In this document: in pieces, positions 28,119-37,618 of the stretch
How positions within the stretch are numbered: position 1 is the stretch's first letter
Layout: each line of letters begins with the position of its first letter
Assembly: GCF_039839785.1 (NCBI RefSeq)
Contig: NZ_JBDOQT010000001.1
Location: forward strand, 2,480,001-2,544,000
Length of the DNA stretch: 64,000 bases
Direction of reading: 5' to 3'
Source of the DNA: Pelagibius sp. CAU 1746
GTDB lineage: Bacteria > Pseudomonadota > Alphaproteobacteria > Kiloniellales > Kiloniellaceae
Notes under the pieces: model-generated
Database searches by the model: none
What the model was told of the DNA's origin: nothing
What the model saw: only the letters and a program-made list of their open reading frames with translations
Position numbers and translations under genes: made by a program

Positions 28119-29096
28119 ATGAACGCGCTGGACCTTCGCTGGATACTTCCGGTCCTCGCGATCGTCGGCCTTCAGTATCTTGTAGTGCTTCTGATCGGCA
28201 TACAGGTCGATTTCATCTATGAGATCCCCTTCCGAAGCTTCGGTGTGATGGGGGTGAACTTCGCAATCATCGGCTTCTGCCTGCCCGTCGCCTGGCAACT
28301 GTTCCGCCTTTGGAGAGAGGGCGAGAAAAACCCTCTTCGCAGTATTTTGCCCCACCTTCCCTGGGCGCTCGCAACCGGCTTCTTGCTGGTCGCTTGCCAG
28401 TTCGCCGTCCTGAATTGGGCAAAAGTCATGATGCCACCGGCCGTGGGGTTCTGGGCGGATACCGCATTCGCCGATCTGGATCGCCTGCTGTTTGGGCAGG
28501 ACCCCTGGCGCCTCAGTCACGAATACCTGGGCCAGGCAACGCCAGTGATCGACCGGGTTTATGCTTTCTGGGCGCCGGTCAATTTCGCCATTCTTCTCTT
28601 CCTGTTCTACCTGCCGCCTTCTCCCAAGAGGGCCCAAGCCCTGATCGCCTATTTTCTCACTTGGGCTGCCGGCACCCTGGGCCAGTACCTGGGAGCATCG
28701 GCCGGTCCAATTTTCTACGAGTCCATCCAGCTAGGCGACCGTTTCGCCGATTTGCCGCTCAGCCCGTGGACGGCCGCCGCCCGCGAATACCTCTGGACCA
28801 ACTACCAGAAGGGGGGAGGGCTCATCGGCGCCGGGATCTCGGCAATGCCGTCGATGCATGTTGCCATCGCGTTATGGATTGCACTGGTGGTCCGGGCACT
28901 GCTGCCCAGACTTCAACTCCTCGGCTGGGCCTATTTTGCCGTGATCCTGGTCGGTTCCGTCCATCTCGGCTGGCACTATGCAGTCGACGGCATCGTCGCC
29001 TCTGCGTTGGTTACCATCGCTTGGACGGTTGCCCGGGCGATGGCAGCTACCACACTGATCGGGCGGATACGGACGACGCCATCCTGCGGAACCTGA
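28119..29096 (+). CDS. PAP2/Aur1-like membrane phosphatase or phosphotransferase
   Basis: A 325-aa membrane protein with about seven helices. The PAP2 catalytic motifs of the Aur1 subgroup are present: ISAMPSMHVAIALW (with His) and GSVHLGWHYAVDGIVA (His and Asp). Such proteins split or move phosphate or phospho-head groups on lipids, for example inositol phosphate transfer in Aur1. The substrate here is unknown; a role in envelope lipid change is likely. The start is ATG 28119, 16 bp after the SARP gene; the longer open frame lies inside that gene. A terminator follows at 29207. Confidence 0.82.
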   Translation: MNALDLRWILPVLAIVGLQYLVVLLIGIQVDFIYEIPFRSFGVMGVNFAIIGFCLPVAWQLFRLWREGEKNPLRSILPHLPWALATGFLLVACQFAVLNWAKVMMPPAVGFWADTAFADLDRLLFGQDPWRLSHEYLGQATPVIDRVYAFWAPVNFAILLFLFYLPPSPKRAQALIAYFLTWAAGTLGQYLGASAGPIFYESIQLGDRFADLPLSPWTAAAREYLWTNYQKGGGLIGAGISAMPSMHVAIALWIALVVRALLPRLQLLGWAYFAVILVGSVHLGWHYAVDGIVASALVTIAWTVARAMAATTLIGRIRTTPSCGT

Positions 29097-29206
29097 TCTC
29101 TTTATCCGGGCTGGCTCCGGGGTGCCGTGCCGATGGTGCCTCTCGAGCCCCGGGCGGTTGATCCGCCAGTCCTACGTCCGTTGGATCTTCCAGTCCTTAG
29201 ACTGAC

Positions 29207-29232
29207 AGGCTCTCCTTCTCAGAGAGCCTTTT
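29207..29232 (+). terminator. intrinsic terminator after the PAP2 gene
   Basis: AGGCTCTC and GAGAGCCT form an 8-bp stem with a 7-base loop, followed by TTTT. It lies about 110 bp after the PAP2 stop and should end the REC-PAS / SARP / PAP2 transcript. Confidence 0.65.
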
Positions 29233-29326
29233 GCCGTGCGATGAGAGCTGCACGGCCCTTGCGGTGCGATCGTTGCGACCTGTTGCGCCACGGCCACAGG
29301 ACTACCACCTTTGGCGCAGCCATTGG

Positions 29327-29342
29327 TTACCTCTTCGTTAAC
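29327..29342 (+). promoter_or_regulatory. CtrA-like binding site upstream of flp
   Basis: TTAC-N7-TTAAC differs at one position from the Caulobacter CtrA consensus TTAA-N7-TTAAC. It overlaps the GTTAAC palindrome. Regulation of pilin genes by CtrA is established in Caulobacter; here it is inferred. Confidence 0.45.
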
Positions 29343-29488
29343 ACGCCCGCCGGGCGTTAACCTTTGCGCGATCTGCCGATTGATGGCGGAGGTCCCTGAC
29401 GGCCGCTAAAAAACGCGAAAGCGTCAATCAAGACAAGTGGATGTAGGGAATTGAAGAGCCCTTGGGTGATGCAGGACATCAAGGGCCA

Positions 29489-29496
29489 ATGGTTAA
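29489..29496 (-). promoter_or_regulatory. CtrA half-site TTAACCAT upstream of flp
   Basis: The plus strand reads ATGGTTAA, so TTAACCAT is on the minus strand, 226 bp before the flp start. The same octamer recurs before the giant RTX gene and the CHASE4 kinase. Confidence 0.35.
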
Positions 29497-29722
29497 TGCC
29501 GACCTTTCCGACAGAGATGACGTTCCGCCTCGCGCATCTGTTGCCGCGGCGCTGCATGACGTTTGGATCACGAGGCAATTGATACGAATTCACGTCAACT
29601 GGCGCAGGCACGTAGCTGCAAGGCCTCTTCGGGGAGCCGACGCCGAGTTAACGCCCGACAAGGTCAAGAGCCACGAAGCCAGACCGCGGGCCGGGGAACA
29701 ACGAATGAACGGAGATCTAACG

Positions 29723-29908
29723 ATGAGCAACTTTCTGAAATCACTTTGGAAGGACGAGAGCGGCGCGGCTGGCGCTGAGTACGCTCTCATTCTGGCTATC
29801 GTCGCGATCGGTATCGCAGTGGCCGCGGGGAACCTGGGTGACGCAATTTCCGGTTCCATGCAGGACGCTGCCGACTGCATCAACGGCACCACGGCCAGCT
29901 CCTGCTGA
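29723..29908 (+). CDS. flp: Flp/PilA major pilin
   Basis: A 61-aa type IVb pilin precursor, the subunit of the tight-adherence pilus. The leader LKSLWKDESG is followed by the processing and Flp motif GAEYALILAIVAIGIAV, with the conserved Glu-Tyr pair and one hydrophobic helix. It would be cut by CpaA at a Gly just before the helix. The mature tail has two Cys (DCINGTTASSC) that could form a disulfide. ATG 29723 is chosen because GGAG lies 8 bp upstream; an in-frame ATG 18 bp earlier overlaps that site. Confidence 0.95.
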   Translation: MSNFLKSLWKDESGAAGAEYALILAIVAIGIAVAAGNLGDAISGSMQDAADCINGTTASSC

Positions 29909-29923
29909 TATTGGACGTGAGGA

Positions 29924-29950
29924 CCGACGGCCATTCGACTTGGCCGTCGG
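29924..29950 (+). terminator. strong stem-loop after flp
   Basis: CCGACGGCCA and TGGCCGTCGG form a perfect 10-bp stem with a 7-base loop 15 bp after the flp stop. The T run is weak (TCTGTTT comes later). It probably gives partial termination or mRNA protection so that pilin is made in excess over the assembly proteins. Confidence 0.6.
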
Positions 29951-29971
29951 AGCCTCTGTTTGAAGGACAAT

Positions 29972-29988
29972 CCTTAACGTGGTTAAGG
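29972..29988. promoter_or_regulatory. inverted repeat upstream of cpaB
   Basis: CCTTAAC and GTTAAGG are a perfect 7-bp inverted repeat around GTG, 57 bp before the cpaB start. It could be an operator for the assembly genes. TTAA spacing is 5 bp, not the 7 bp of a CtrA site. Confidence 0.35.
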
Positions 29989-30044
29989 GTGCGCGAGCGC
30001 CTGACGCCCGAAAGGGCACTTTCTGACAGGACGAGGACAGAACC

Positions 30045-31163
30045 ATGAGAGGGCGCGCAATTGTAGTCTTGGGCTTGGCTTTCGTCCTGGCGGCGGCGGC
30101 GGTCTTTCTGGCCCGCAACTGGATTCAGGAGCAGGCACGGCCGATCATTGTACAGCAGGCGACGCAGCCGGCGAATACGATCCAGATCGTGGTTGCCAAG
30201 GAACGCATGACGTTCGGCAATCCGGTGCGCAAGGAGCAACTCCGCCTGGTCAAGTGGCCCGGCGACGCGGTCCCCGAGGGCGCTTTCACCTCCATTGACG
30301 AGGTGATCGGCGAGAAGGAAGACCGGGTCGTTCTGCGCGCCATAGAGATCAACGAGCCCGTGTTGAAGAACAAGATTTCCGGCTTTGGCGGAAAGGCCAG
30401 TTTGGCGGCCATCCTGTCGCCGGAGATGCGCGCGGTGACCATCCGCGTCAACGATGTCGCCGGCGTTGCCGGCTTCGTGCTGCCGGGCGACCGGGTCGAC
30501 ATTCTGCTGACCCGCGACCGGACTGGCGGGAACGGTGGCAAGAGCGCCAACAACCTGATCACCGACGTGCTGCTGCAGAACGTCAAGGTGCTGGGCATCG
30601 ACCAGGACTCCAATCAGGACAAGGAAAAGCCCTCGGTCGCCAAAGCAGTGACGCTGGAGGTCTCGCCGGAGCAGGCGCAGAAACTGGCCCTGGCCTCTCA
30701 GTTGGGCAGCCTGGCGCTGATGCTGCGCAATCTGGCCGATGCTGAGGCTGAGACCGTGCGGACCGTCAGCACCAACGATCTTTCGGTGGGCGAAGTGAAT
30801 GAACCGGCACAGGTTGCCACGGCACCCAAGAAGAAAGTCACCAAAGCGGTGAAGATCACGAGAAAGCAGAAGGAAGACCCACTTTCTGCCGTACGGATCG
30901 TGCGCGGTACGGATGCGACCAACTACGAGGTTCAACCGGATCAGCAGCCGCTGTTCGGCAGCGTGCCGGCGGAGAAGCTGGCGCCTTCCGGCAGCGCCGC
31001 CGAAAGCGGCGAGGCGAAGACCGTGACACCCGCGGGACCGACCTTCGTGAAGCCGCAGACGGGGTCGCCGGGGTCCGGCACCCAGAGCAGTCCGTCTTTC
31101 GGCGGTGAGCGGGAGAGCCCCATCAACCTCCTGCCGCCCGATCTGGAAGCCGCCTTGAACTGA
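30045..31163 (+). CDS. cpaB: Flp pilus assembly protein CpaB/RcpC
   Basis: A 372-aa protein with one N-terminal membrane helix (about residues 5-24), then a SAF domain (about 48-115; IVVAKERMTFGNPVRKEQLRLVKWP) and an RcpC/CpaB domain (about 125-235; MRAVTIRVNDVAGVAGFVLPGDRVDILLTR, LALASQLGSLALMLRN). It is thought to link the secretin with the cell wall in the Tad machine. The C-terminal 110 residues are Lys-rich and then Ser/Gly/Pro-rich, probably flexible in the periplasm. First gene of the assembly operon after the pilin. Confidence 0.93.
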   Translation: MRGRAIVVLGLAFVLAAAAVFLARNWIQEQARPIIVQQATQPANTIQIVVAKERMTFGNPVRKEQLRLVKWPGDAVPEGAFTSIDEVIGEKEDRVVLRAIEINEPVLKNKISGFGGKASLAAILSPEMRAVTIRVNDVAGVAGFVLPGDRVDILLTRDRTGGNGGKSANNLITDVLLQNVKVLGIDQDSNQDKEKPSVAKAVTLEVSPEQAQKLALASQLGSLALMLRNLADAEAETVRTVSTNDLSVGEVNEPAQVATAPKKKVTKAVKITRKQKEDPLSAVRIVRGTDATNYEVQPDQQPLFGSVPAEKLAPSGSAAESGEAKTVTPAGPTFVKPQTGSPGSGTQSSPSFGGERESPINLLPPDLEAALN

Positions 31164-31203
31164 CCAGGGAACGAGAAGAAAGCGAAAGGTAAGGGAGAGG
31201 GGC

Positions 31204-32634
31204 ATGATAGAGCATCATCAAAGATGGATCGGAAATGTCATAGGTGCGCTGCTGGCGATCACTGTCGTCGCCGGGCTGGCAATGCCGCAGCAGGCGCGGG
31301 GGCAGGCGACGGTCACGACGGAGATCGGCGAGACCCGCCATGCAGGCGAATTCATCGTTCCCGTCAATAAGTCTCAAATTCTACGGCTGGACGTTCCCTT
31401 CGCCGACCTTCTGGTGGGGAACGCCGACGTCGCCGACGTTCTGGCACTTACCGATCGCTCGATCTACGTGCTGGGTAAGCAGCCCGGATCGACCAGCCTG
31501 ACCGTCTATGGGCGGAACAAGGCCTTGATCGCCGTCATGGACCTGGTGGTGACCGTTGACGTCGAAGGCCTGAAGGCGCGGCTCTTCGAGCTGATGCCGG
31601 AGGAGGAGATCGAAGTCCGGGCGGTCAATGAGGCGGTCATTCTCAGCGGCATGGTGAGCAGCTCGGTGCGGCTGCAGCGGGCCCTCGAGGTCGCCGAGCG
31701 CTTCGCGCCCGATCAGGTCACCAACCTTCTCTCGGTGACCGGCAGCCAGCAGGTGATGCTCGCTGTGCGCTTCGCGGAGGTGCAGCGCCGGGTCGTCAAG
31801 GAACTTGGCCTCAACACCCAGGTTTCAGGATCCGATTTCGCGGTCACCGTGGGCGATGCGTTGCTGGGCGGCATGTTCTCTCCGACCGCCATCGCTACCG
31901 GTACGGTAACCTTCGGCATCGGGGCCACGACCATCGATCTGCTGTTCGATGCCCTGGAGGAGAAGGGTGTCGTCAAGACGCTGGCGGAGCCGAACCTGAT
32001 CGCACTTTCCGGCGATACTGCCAGCTTCCTGGCAGGCGGGGAGTTCCCCGTTCCGGTCGCGCAGAACAGCGACCAGGACCAGACCACGATCACGATCGAG
32101 TTCAAGGAATTCGGGGTCGCTCTCGCCTTCACGCCCACCGTCTTGGACGACGGGTTGATCAACGTCGTGGTTAGCCCGGAGGTCAGCCGGATCGACCCGA
32201 CCAACGCCGTGACCATACAGGGTTTTGAGATCCCCGGTCTGACCACGCGCCGTGCCAACACGACGGTCGAACTGCGGGACGGGCAGTCCTTCGCCATCGC
32301 CGGTCTGATTCAATCGGACTTCCAGGACACGGTGCGCCAGTTTCCGTTGCTCGGCGATGTGCCGGTTCTTGGAGCGCTGCTGCGCAGCAGCGACTTTCAG
32401 AACCAGCAGACGGAGCTGGTCATCATCGTGACGCCGCACCTTGTGCAGCCGGCGCCGGGCGGCAGCCTGGTCACCCCGGCCGACAACTTCGTGCCGCCAA
32501 GCGATTCCGACATCTGGCTGTTCGGGCGGATCGAGTCGCCGACTTCCGGAATGACCCCCAGCAATGCCGCCAATGCCATGGCGATCAATGAAGCCGGAGG
32601 CGTGCAGGGCGCCTACGGCCACATCATCAAGTGA
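31204..32634 (+). CDS. cpaC: Tad/Flp pilus secretin
   Basis: A 476-aa outer-membrane secretin (CpaC/RcpA). A signal peptide (ending ARGQA) is followed by a pilus-assembly N domain (KSQILRLDVPFADLLVGNADVADVLAL; VLGKQPGSTSLTVYG) and a BON-like segment. The secretin core follows (about 175-415), with VMLAVRFAEVQRRVVKELG, LAEPNLIALSGDTASFLAGGEFPVP and the terminal FPLLGDVPVLGALLRS motif. The ring would let the Flp fibre pass the outer membrane. 40 bp after cpaB. Confidence 0.95.
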   Translation: MIEHHQRWIGNVIGALLAITVVAGLAMPQQARGQATVTTEIGETRHAGEFIVPVNKSQILRLDVPFADLLVGNADVADVLALTDRSIYVLGKQPGSTSLTVYGRNKALIAVMDLVVTVDVEGLKARLFELMPEEEIEVRAVNEAVILSGMVSSSVRLQRALEVAERFAPDQVTNLLSVTGSQQVMLAVRFAEVQRRVVKELGLNTQVSGSDFAVTVGDALLGGMFSPTAIATGTVTFGIGATTIDLLFDALEEKGVVKTLAEPNLIALSGDTASFLAGGEFPVPVAQNSDQDQTTITIEFKEFGVALAFTPTVLDDGLINVVVSPEVSRIDPTNAVTIQGFEIPGLTTRRANTTVELRDGQSFAIAGLIQSDFQDTVRQFPLLGDVPVLGALLRSSDFQNQQTELVIIVTPHLVQPAPGGSLVTPADNFVPPSDSDIWLFGRIESPTSGMTPSNAANAMAINEAGGVQGAYGHIIK

Positions 32635-32642
32635 GGTGCGCA

Positions 32643-32909
32643 ATGAAGGTAATGGCAATTTCGATGGTGCTCACGGCCGCCGGCCTACTCGCGTCCTGTA
32701 CACCGCAGGGGGACCTGAATCCCTCCTTCGGCGACTCCGTGCGGCACAACATGTCGGTTCACATCATCAATCCGACGCCCGAATACGGCGCCTCGCAGCA
32801 GATCGGACCCTTGGACGGCCCCCGCGCCGCCGGCGCCCAGACCCGCTACGACAAGGGCGAGGTGATCCAGCCGGAGCGCCTGCGCACTTCCGATACGGAG
32901 AGCAAGTAA
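32643..32909 (+). CDS. short CpaD-like pilus lipoprotein
   Basis: An 88-aa lipoprotein (lipobox LLASC, lipidated Cys at about residue 19). It sits exactly where cpaD lies in Caulobacter-type loci, between secretin and cpaE. The text SFGDSVRHNMSVHIINPTPEY then DGPRAAGAQTRYDKGEVI resembles only the C-terminal part of CpaD, which is usually near 200 aa. So it looks like a naturally short form that may pilot or support the secretin. Start ATG has GAGGTG just upstream. Confidence 0.75.
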   Translation: MKVMAISMVLTAAGLLASCTPQGDLNPSFGDSVRHNMSVHIINPTPEYGASQQIGPLDGPRAAGAQTRYDKGEVIQPERLRTSDTESK

Positions 32910-32952
32910 CTACGGCGCCGAGATCGAGGCGCGCAGCTTCGAGAGGAAGGAA

Positions 32953-34155
32953 ATGGGTGAGAGTCTGAACGTTGTCGGAATGCTGCGAAGCCCGCAGCTC
33001 CGGTCTGCCTTGGCGGAAGTTTGCACGGATATGAACGGTACCAAGTTCGATCTGCGCATCGCTCCGCTCGAGGGGATTGCCGCCGGCGGCAGCTTGCCCG
33101 CTTCCGATCTTATCATCGTCGAGATCGATACCAGAAATGCCGACGACGTGGAGCGGCTGGGTGCCCTGGTCGAAGAGCTGACGCCCGGCACCGCCGTGGT
33201 GGCGACGGCAGCCGATGCCACCCTGGACGATGTTCGGAAGCTGATGCGGTTGGGCCTGGTGGACGTCCTTCCGCAACCGGTACGGCGTGATGACGTCCTG
33301 GCGGCACTGGAACATGCCGCCCGGGTACGCAGGACGGCGCAGCGTCCCCAAGCGTCCAAAGGGCGATTGGTTTCCGTGCTGAAAGGCGGCGGCGGGGTCG
33401 GGGCCACCACCGTGGCCGTGCAGACCGGGTGCTGCCTTGCTCAAGCTTTGGAGAAACGCGGCCAGGAGGTCTGCCTCCTGGATTTCGACGTGCAAGGCGG
33501 CACCGTGGCGCTGTACCTGGACCTCAAGGATCGTATGGGCCTTGCCGACCTGGTCTCCGCGCAGGACCGGCTGGACGGGGACCTGCTGCGCGGTGCCATG
33601 AGCCGGCACCCCAGCGGGCTTCACGTGATATCGGCGCCGCCGGAAGTGATGCCGTTGGACACTTTCGGCCTGGAGTTCGTCCGCCGGGTTCTGGATGTCG
33701 CCCGCCGGGAATTCGCCGTGGTGATCGTCGACCTGCCGCCGGTTTGGTGTCTCTGGTCCTTCGAAATCCTGCGCCAGTCCAACGAGATTCTTCTGGTGAC
33801 GGAGATGACGGTGCCGGGGGTGCGCCAGGCCCGCCGGCAGATCGATACCCTGGGGGCTGAAGGCCTGGAGGAGTTGCCGCTTCGTGTCGTTCTCAATCGC
33901 TACGAGAAGCGTTGGGGCGAGGCGATCGGCGTCAAGGAGGTCGAGAAAGCGCTCGACCACAAGGTCGATTTCACGGTCGCCAACGACTACCGCACGGTCA
34001 GCGAGGCGCTCAATCAAGGGCTGTCCATTGCCGACCTTCGCAAGCGGTCCAAAGCGTTCAAGTCAATTGCCAAGATCAGTGAGGCGCTCGTCGCGACGGG
34101 GAGCCAAGAGGAGGGGCGGCTCGAACCCCACCTCTCCGGCATTCCCAGGCGCTAA
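32953..34155 (+). CDS. cpaE: Tad pilus localisation ATPase CpaE
   Basis: A 400-aa protein of the MinD/ParA class. Residues 1-125 form a degenerate receiver-like domain (LIIVEIDTRNADDVERLG). The ATPase starts near 135 with the deviant Walker A KGGGGVGATTVAVQ, then LLDFDVQGG and VIVDLPP (Walker B). CpaE positions the pilus machine at the cell pole in Caulobacter. Here the second Lys of the deviant Walker motif appears replaced (GVGATT), as in other CpaE/TadZ proteins. 43 bp after the short lipoprotein gene. Confidence 0.93.
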   Translation: MGESLNVVGMLRSPQLRSALAEVCTDMNGTKFDLRIAPLEGIAAGGSLPASDLIIVEIDTRNADDVERLGALVEELTPGTAVVATAADATLDDVRKLMRLGLVDVLPQPVRRDDVLAALEHAARVRRTAQRPQASKGRLVSVLKGGGGVGATTVAVQTGCCLAQALEKRGQEVCLLDFDVQGGTVALYLDLKDRMGLADLVSAQDRLDGDLLRGAMSRHPSGLHVISAPPEVMPLDTFGLEFVRRVLDVARREFAVVIVDLPPVWCLWSFEILRQSNEILLVTEMTVPGVRQARRQIDTLGAEGLEELPLRVVLNRYEKRWGEAIGVKEVEKALDHKVDFTVANDYRTVSEALNQGLSIADLRKRSKAFKSIAKISEALVATGSQEEGRLEPHLSGIPRR

Positions 34156-34173
34156 TTCAGGAGATCCAGAAAG

Positions 34174-35574
<1,401 letters not shown>

Positions 35575-35581
35575 GCCCGCC

Positions 35582-36577
35582 ATGTCGATTGAACCGATCT
35601 ACCTTCTATACGGCATCATCTTCATCGCCGTCCTGCTTCTGGTAGAGGGGCTCTATTACCTCTTCCTGCATTCGACACGGGCGAACCGGCGGACCAACCG
35701 CCGCCTGTCGATGCTGAACGCAGGGATGGAGAGCCGGGAGGTCTTGGGTCTCCTGCGTCGACAACCGGTGCGGGAGACCCGGGGGCTGGGCGGCCTGGTC
35801 CATCCTGTCGATTATCTCGAAGGCTTGATCTCCCACGCCGGCATGCAGATGACGCCCTTCCGGGTGGTCGTCATCATGCTGGTAGTCGCCTTCTTCGCCT
35901 TGATGGGGTTCCAGGTCGCCTATGCCACCGGACGGCTGCCTCACTTCCTGACGCCGCTCTACTATCAGGCGGCGCTCGCGGTGCTGGCAGGTGTCGTTCT
36001 GCCGATCTTTTATTTCTCCAGCAAGGCGAAGGAAAGGCGCAAGAAATTCGCCGAACAGCTCCCCGACGCTCTCGATCTCATCGTCCGCAGCCTGAAGGCC
36101 GGGCATCCGATCAACGCCGCCCTAGGTCTCGTATCCAAGGAGATGAGCGATCCGATCGGGACTGAGTTCGGGATCGCCGTGGACGAGATGACCTATGGGC
36201 TGGATTTGACTGAGGCTCTCGAGAACCTGAACGAACGGATCCAGGTCGAGGATTTCAACTATGTGGTCATGTCGATCAGCATCCAACACGAAACCGGTGG
36301 CAATCTGGCCGCCGTGCTGGCGGGCTTGGCCCACGTTATCCGCGCGCGGGCCCGCATGTTCTTGAAGGTGCGCTCGCTTTCGAGCGAAGGCCGGATGTCG
36401 GCGCTCGTTCTCTGCGCTCTGCCCTTCGTCGTGGGCTTTCTAATTTTCACGGGAAATCCGGACTACTACACGAAGTTCGCCAGTGACCCTCTGTTCCTGC
36501 CGATCCTCGCCGGAGCGGTCTTCAACATGGCGGTAGGCATTTACATGATCTATCGCATGGTCAATTTCCGGGTCTGA
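35582..36577 (+). CDS. tadB: Tad inner-membrane platform protein TadB
   Basis: A 331-aa GspF-type platform protein. Helices lie at the N-terminus (about 7-27), in the middle (about 92-145) and at the C-terminus (about 270-325). The T2SSF domain (about 155-290) has EQLPDALDLIVRSLKAGHPINAAL and ISIQHETGGNLAAVLAGLAHVIR. With TadC it forms the inner-membrane base on which CpaF acts. Closely packed between cpaF and tadC. Confidence 0.94.
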   Translation: MSIEPIYLLYGIIFIAVLLLVEGLYYLFLHSTRANRRTNRRLSMLNAGMESREVLGLLRRQPVRETRGLGGLVHPVDYLEGLISHAGMQMTPFRVVVIMLVVAFFALMGFQVAYATGRLPHFLTPLYYQAALAVLAGVVLPIFYFSSKAKERRKKFAEQLPDALDLIVRSLKAGHPINAALGLVSKEMSDPIGTEFGIAVDEMTYGLDLTEALENLNERIQVEDFNYVVMSISIQHETGGNLAAVLAGLAHVIRARARMFLKVRSLSSEGRMSALVLCALPFVVGFLIFTGNPDYYTKFASDPLFLPILAGAVFNMAVGIYMIYRMVNFRV

Positions 36578-36593
36578 CGGAGAGGAGGCCGAC

Positions 36594-37601
36594 ATGGATG
36601 TCACGAAAATCGCATCCGATCTTTACGCCTCGGGGTTCGATTGGATCCTCCAGAATCCCGGCGACGCCTTCCTCGTAGTGCTGTTCTTTACCGTTGTCCT
36701 GGCGGTTCTGGGGGTGGCGGGCATCTCCGGAAACCGGGGAGCCGTTTCCCGCCGCCTGGCTGGCGACACGGTGTCTGTCGGTGGCGTCGGAGAGGGTCCG
36801 CGGCTGCGCTACGAGAGCCGCGACGGCTTTTGGAATGACTTGGTCGGCGCCATCGAGAAGCGGGTTCCCCTTATCGATGAAATGAACCGCTCGCTGATCC
36901 AGCGCCGCCTGCTTCAGGCCGGTTTCGCGGGTCCCGGAGTCGTGCGCAACTACTATGCGATCCGCTTCATCATGACTGTTGGCTTGCCGGCGGTCTTTCT
37001 GCTGCTTGCGCCGCTGTTCGGAATTTCTCTCAGCAATCAGAACGTCCTTCTGGTGCCCTTGGCCCTCTGCATTGTCGGGCTTTACCTGCCGTCCTTCTGG
37101 CTCTCGCGCCGCATTGCGAGCCGGCAGCGGGCCATTCGCGAGGGCTTCCCTGACGCGCTCGATATGATGGTCGTCTGCGTCGAGGCGGGACTGGGCCTGG
37201 ATGCGGCCTTCAACCGGGTCGGTTCGGAGCTTGTCCGGGCCCACCCGGCGCTTGCGACGCAGTTCGCCCTGGTGGCCCTGGAACTGCGTGCCGGTAAGAC
37301 GCGGTCCGACGCCCTGAGAAACTTGGGCGACCGGGTGGGACTCGACGATGTGACGGGGTTCGTCACTCTGCTGATCCAGTCGGATGAACTCGGCACGAGC
37401 ATATCCCAGGCCCTCTCGGTCCACGCCGACGAGATGCGCAACAAGCGAATGATGCGGGCCGAGGAATTGGCTCACAAGCTGCCGGTGAAGCTCACCATTC
37501 CGCTGATCGTGTTCATTCTGCCCTGCATGATCACCGTGATCCTGCTGCCGGGCATTATCGGGATCATGCGGATCATCCTGCCGGCTTTGCAGGGCGGATG
37601 A
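36594..37601 (+). CDS. tadC: Tad inner-membrane platform protein TadC
   Basis: A 335-aa GspF-type protein, the partner of TadB. Helices sit near residues 20-42, 122-165 and 300-333. The T2SSF domain (about 175-300) has EGFPDALDMMVVCVEAGLGLDAAFNRVG and LLIQSDELGTSISQALSVHADEMR. 17 bp after tadB; its stop overlaps an ATG that is in frame with the next gene. Confidence 0.94.
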   Translation: MDVTKIASDLYASGFDWILQNPGDAFLVVLFFTVVLAVLGVAGISGNRGAVSRRLAGDTVSVGGVGEGPRLRYESRDGFWNDLVGAIEKRVPLIDEMNRSLIQRRLLQAGFAGPGVVRNYYAIRFIMTVGLPAVFLLLAPLFGISLSNQNVLLVPLALCIVGLYLPSFWLSRRIASRQRAIREGFPDALDMMVVCVEAGLGLDAAFNRVGSELVRAHPALATQFALVALELRAGKTRSDALRNLGDRVGLDDVTGFVTLLIQSDELGTSISQALSVHADEMRNKRMMRAEELAHKLPVKLTIPLIVFILPCMITVILLPGIIGIMRIILPALQGG

Positions 37602-37618
37602 AGGGAGGGGAGGTGAAA

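Larger units (their letters stand above)
29097..29722. other. intergenic region upstream of the pilin gene
   Basis: No gene is supported. It carries a terminator (29207-29232), a GTTAAC-containing palindrome at 29337-29361 (GTTAAC, GCCC, GCC, GGGC, GTTAAC), CtrA-like sites and then a long leader for flp. The length and the density of TTAA motifs in a GC-rich genome suggest a controlled promoter. Confidence 0.5.
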
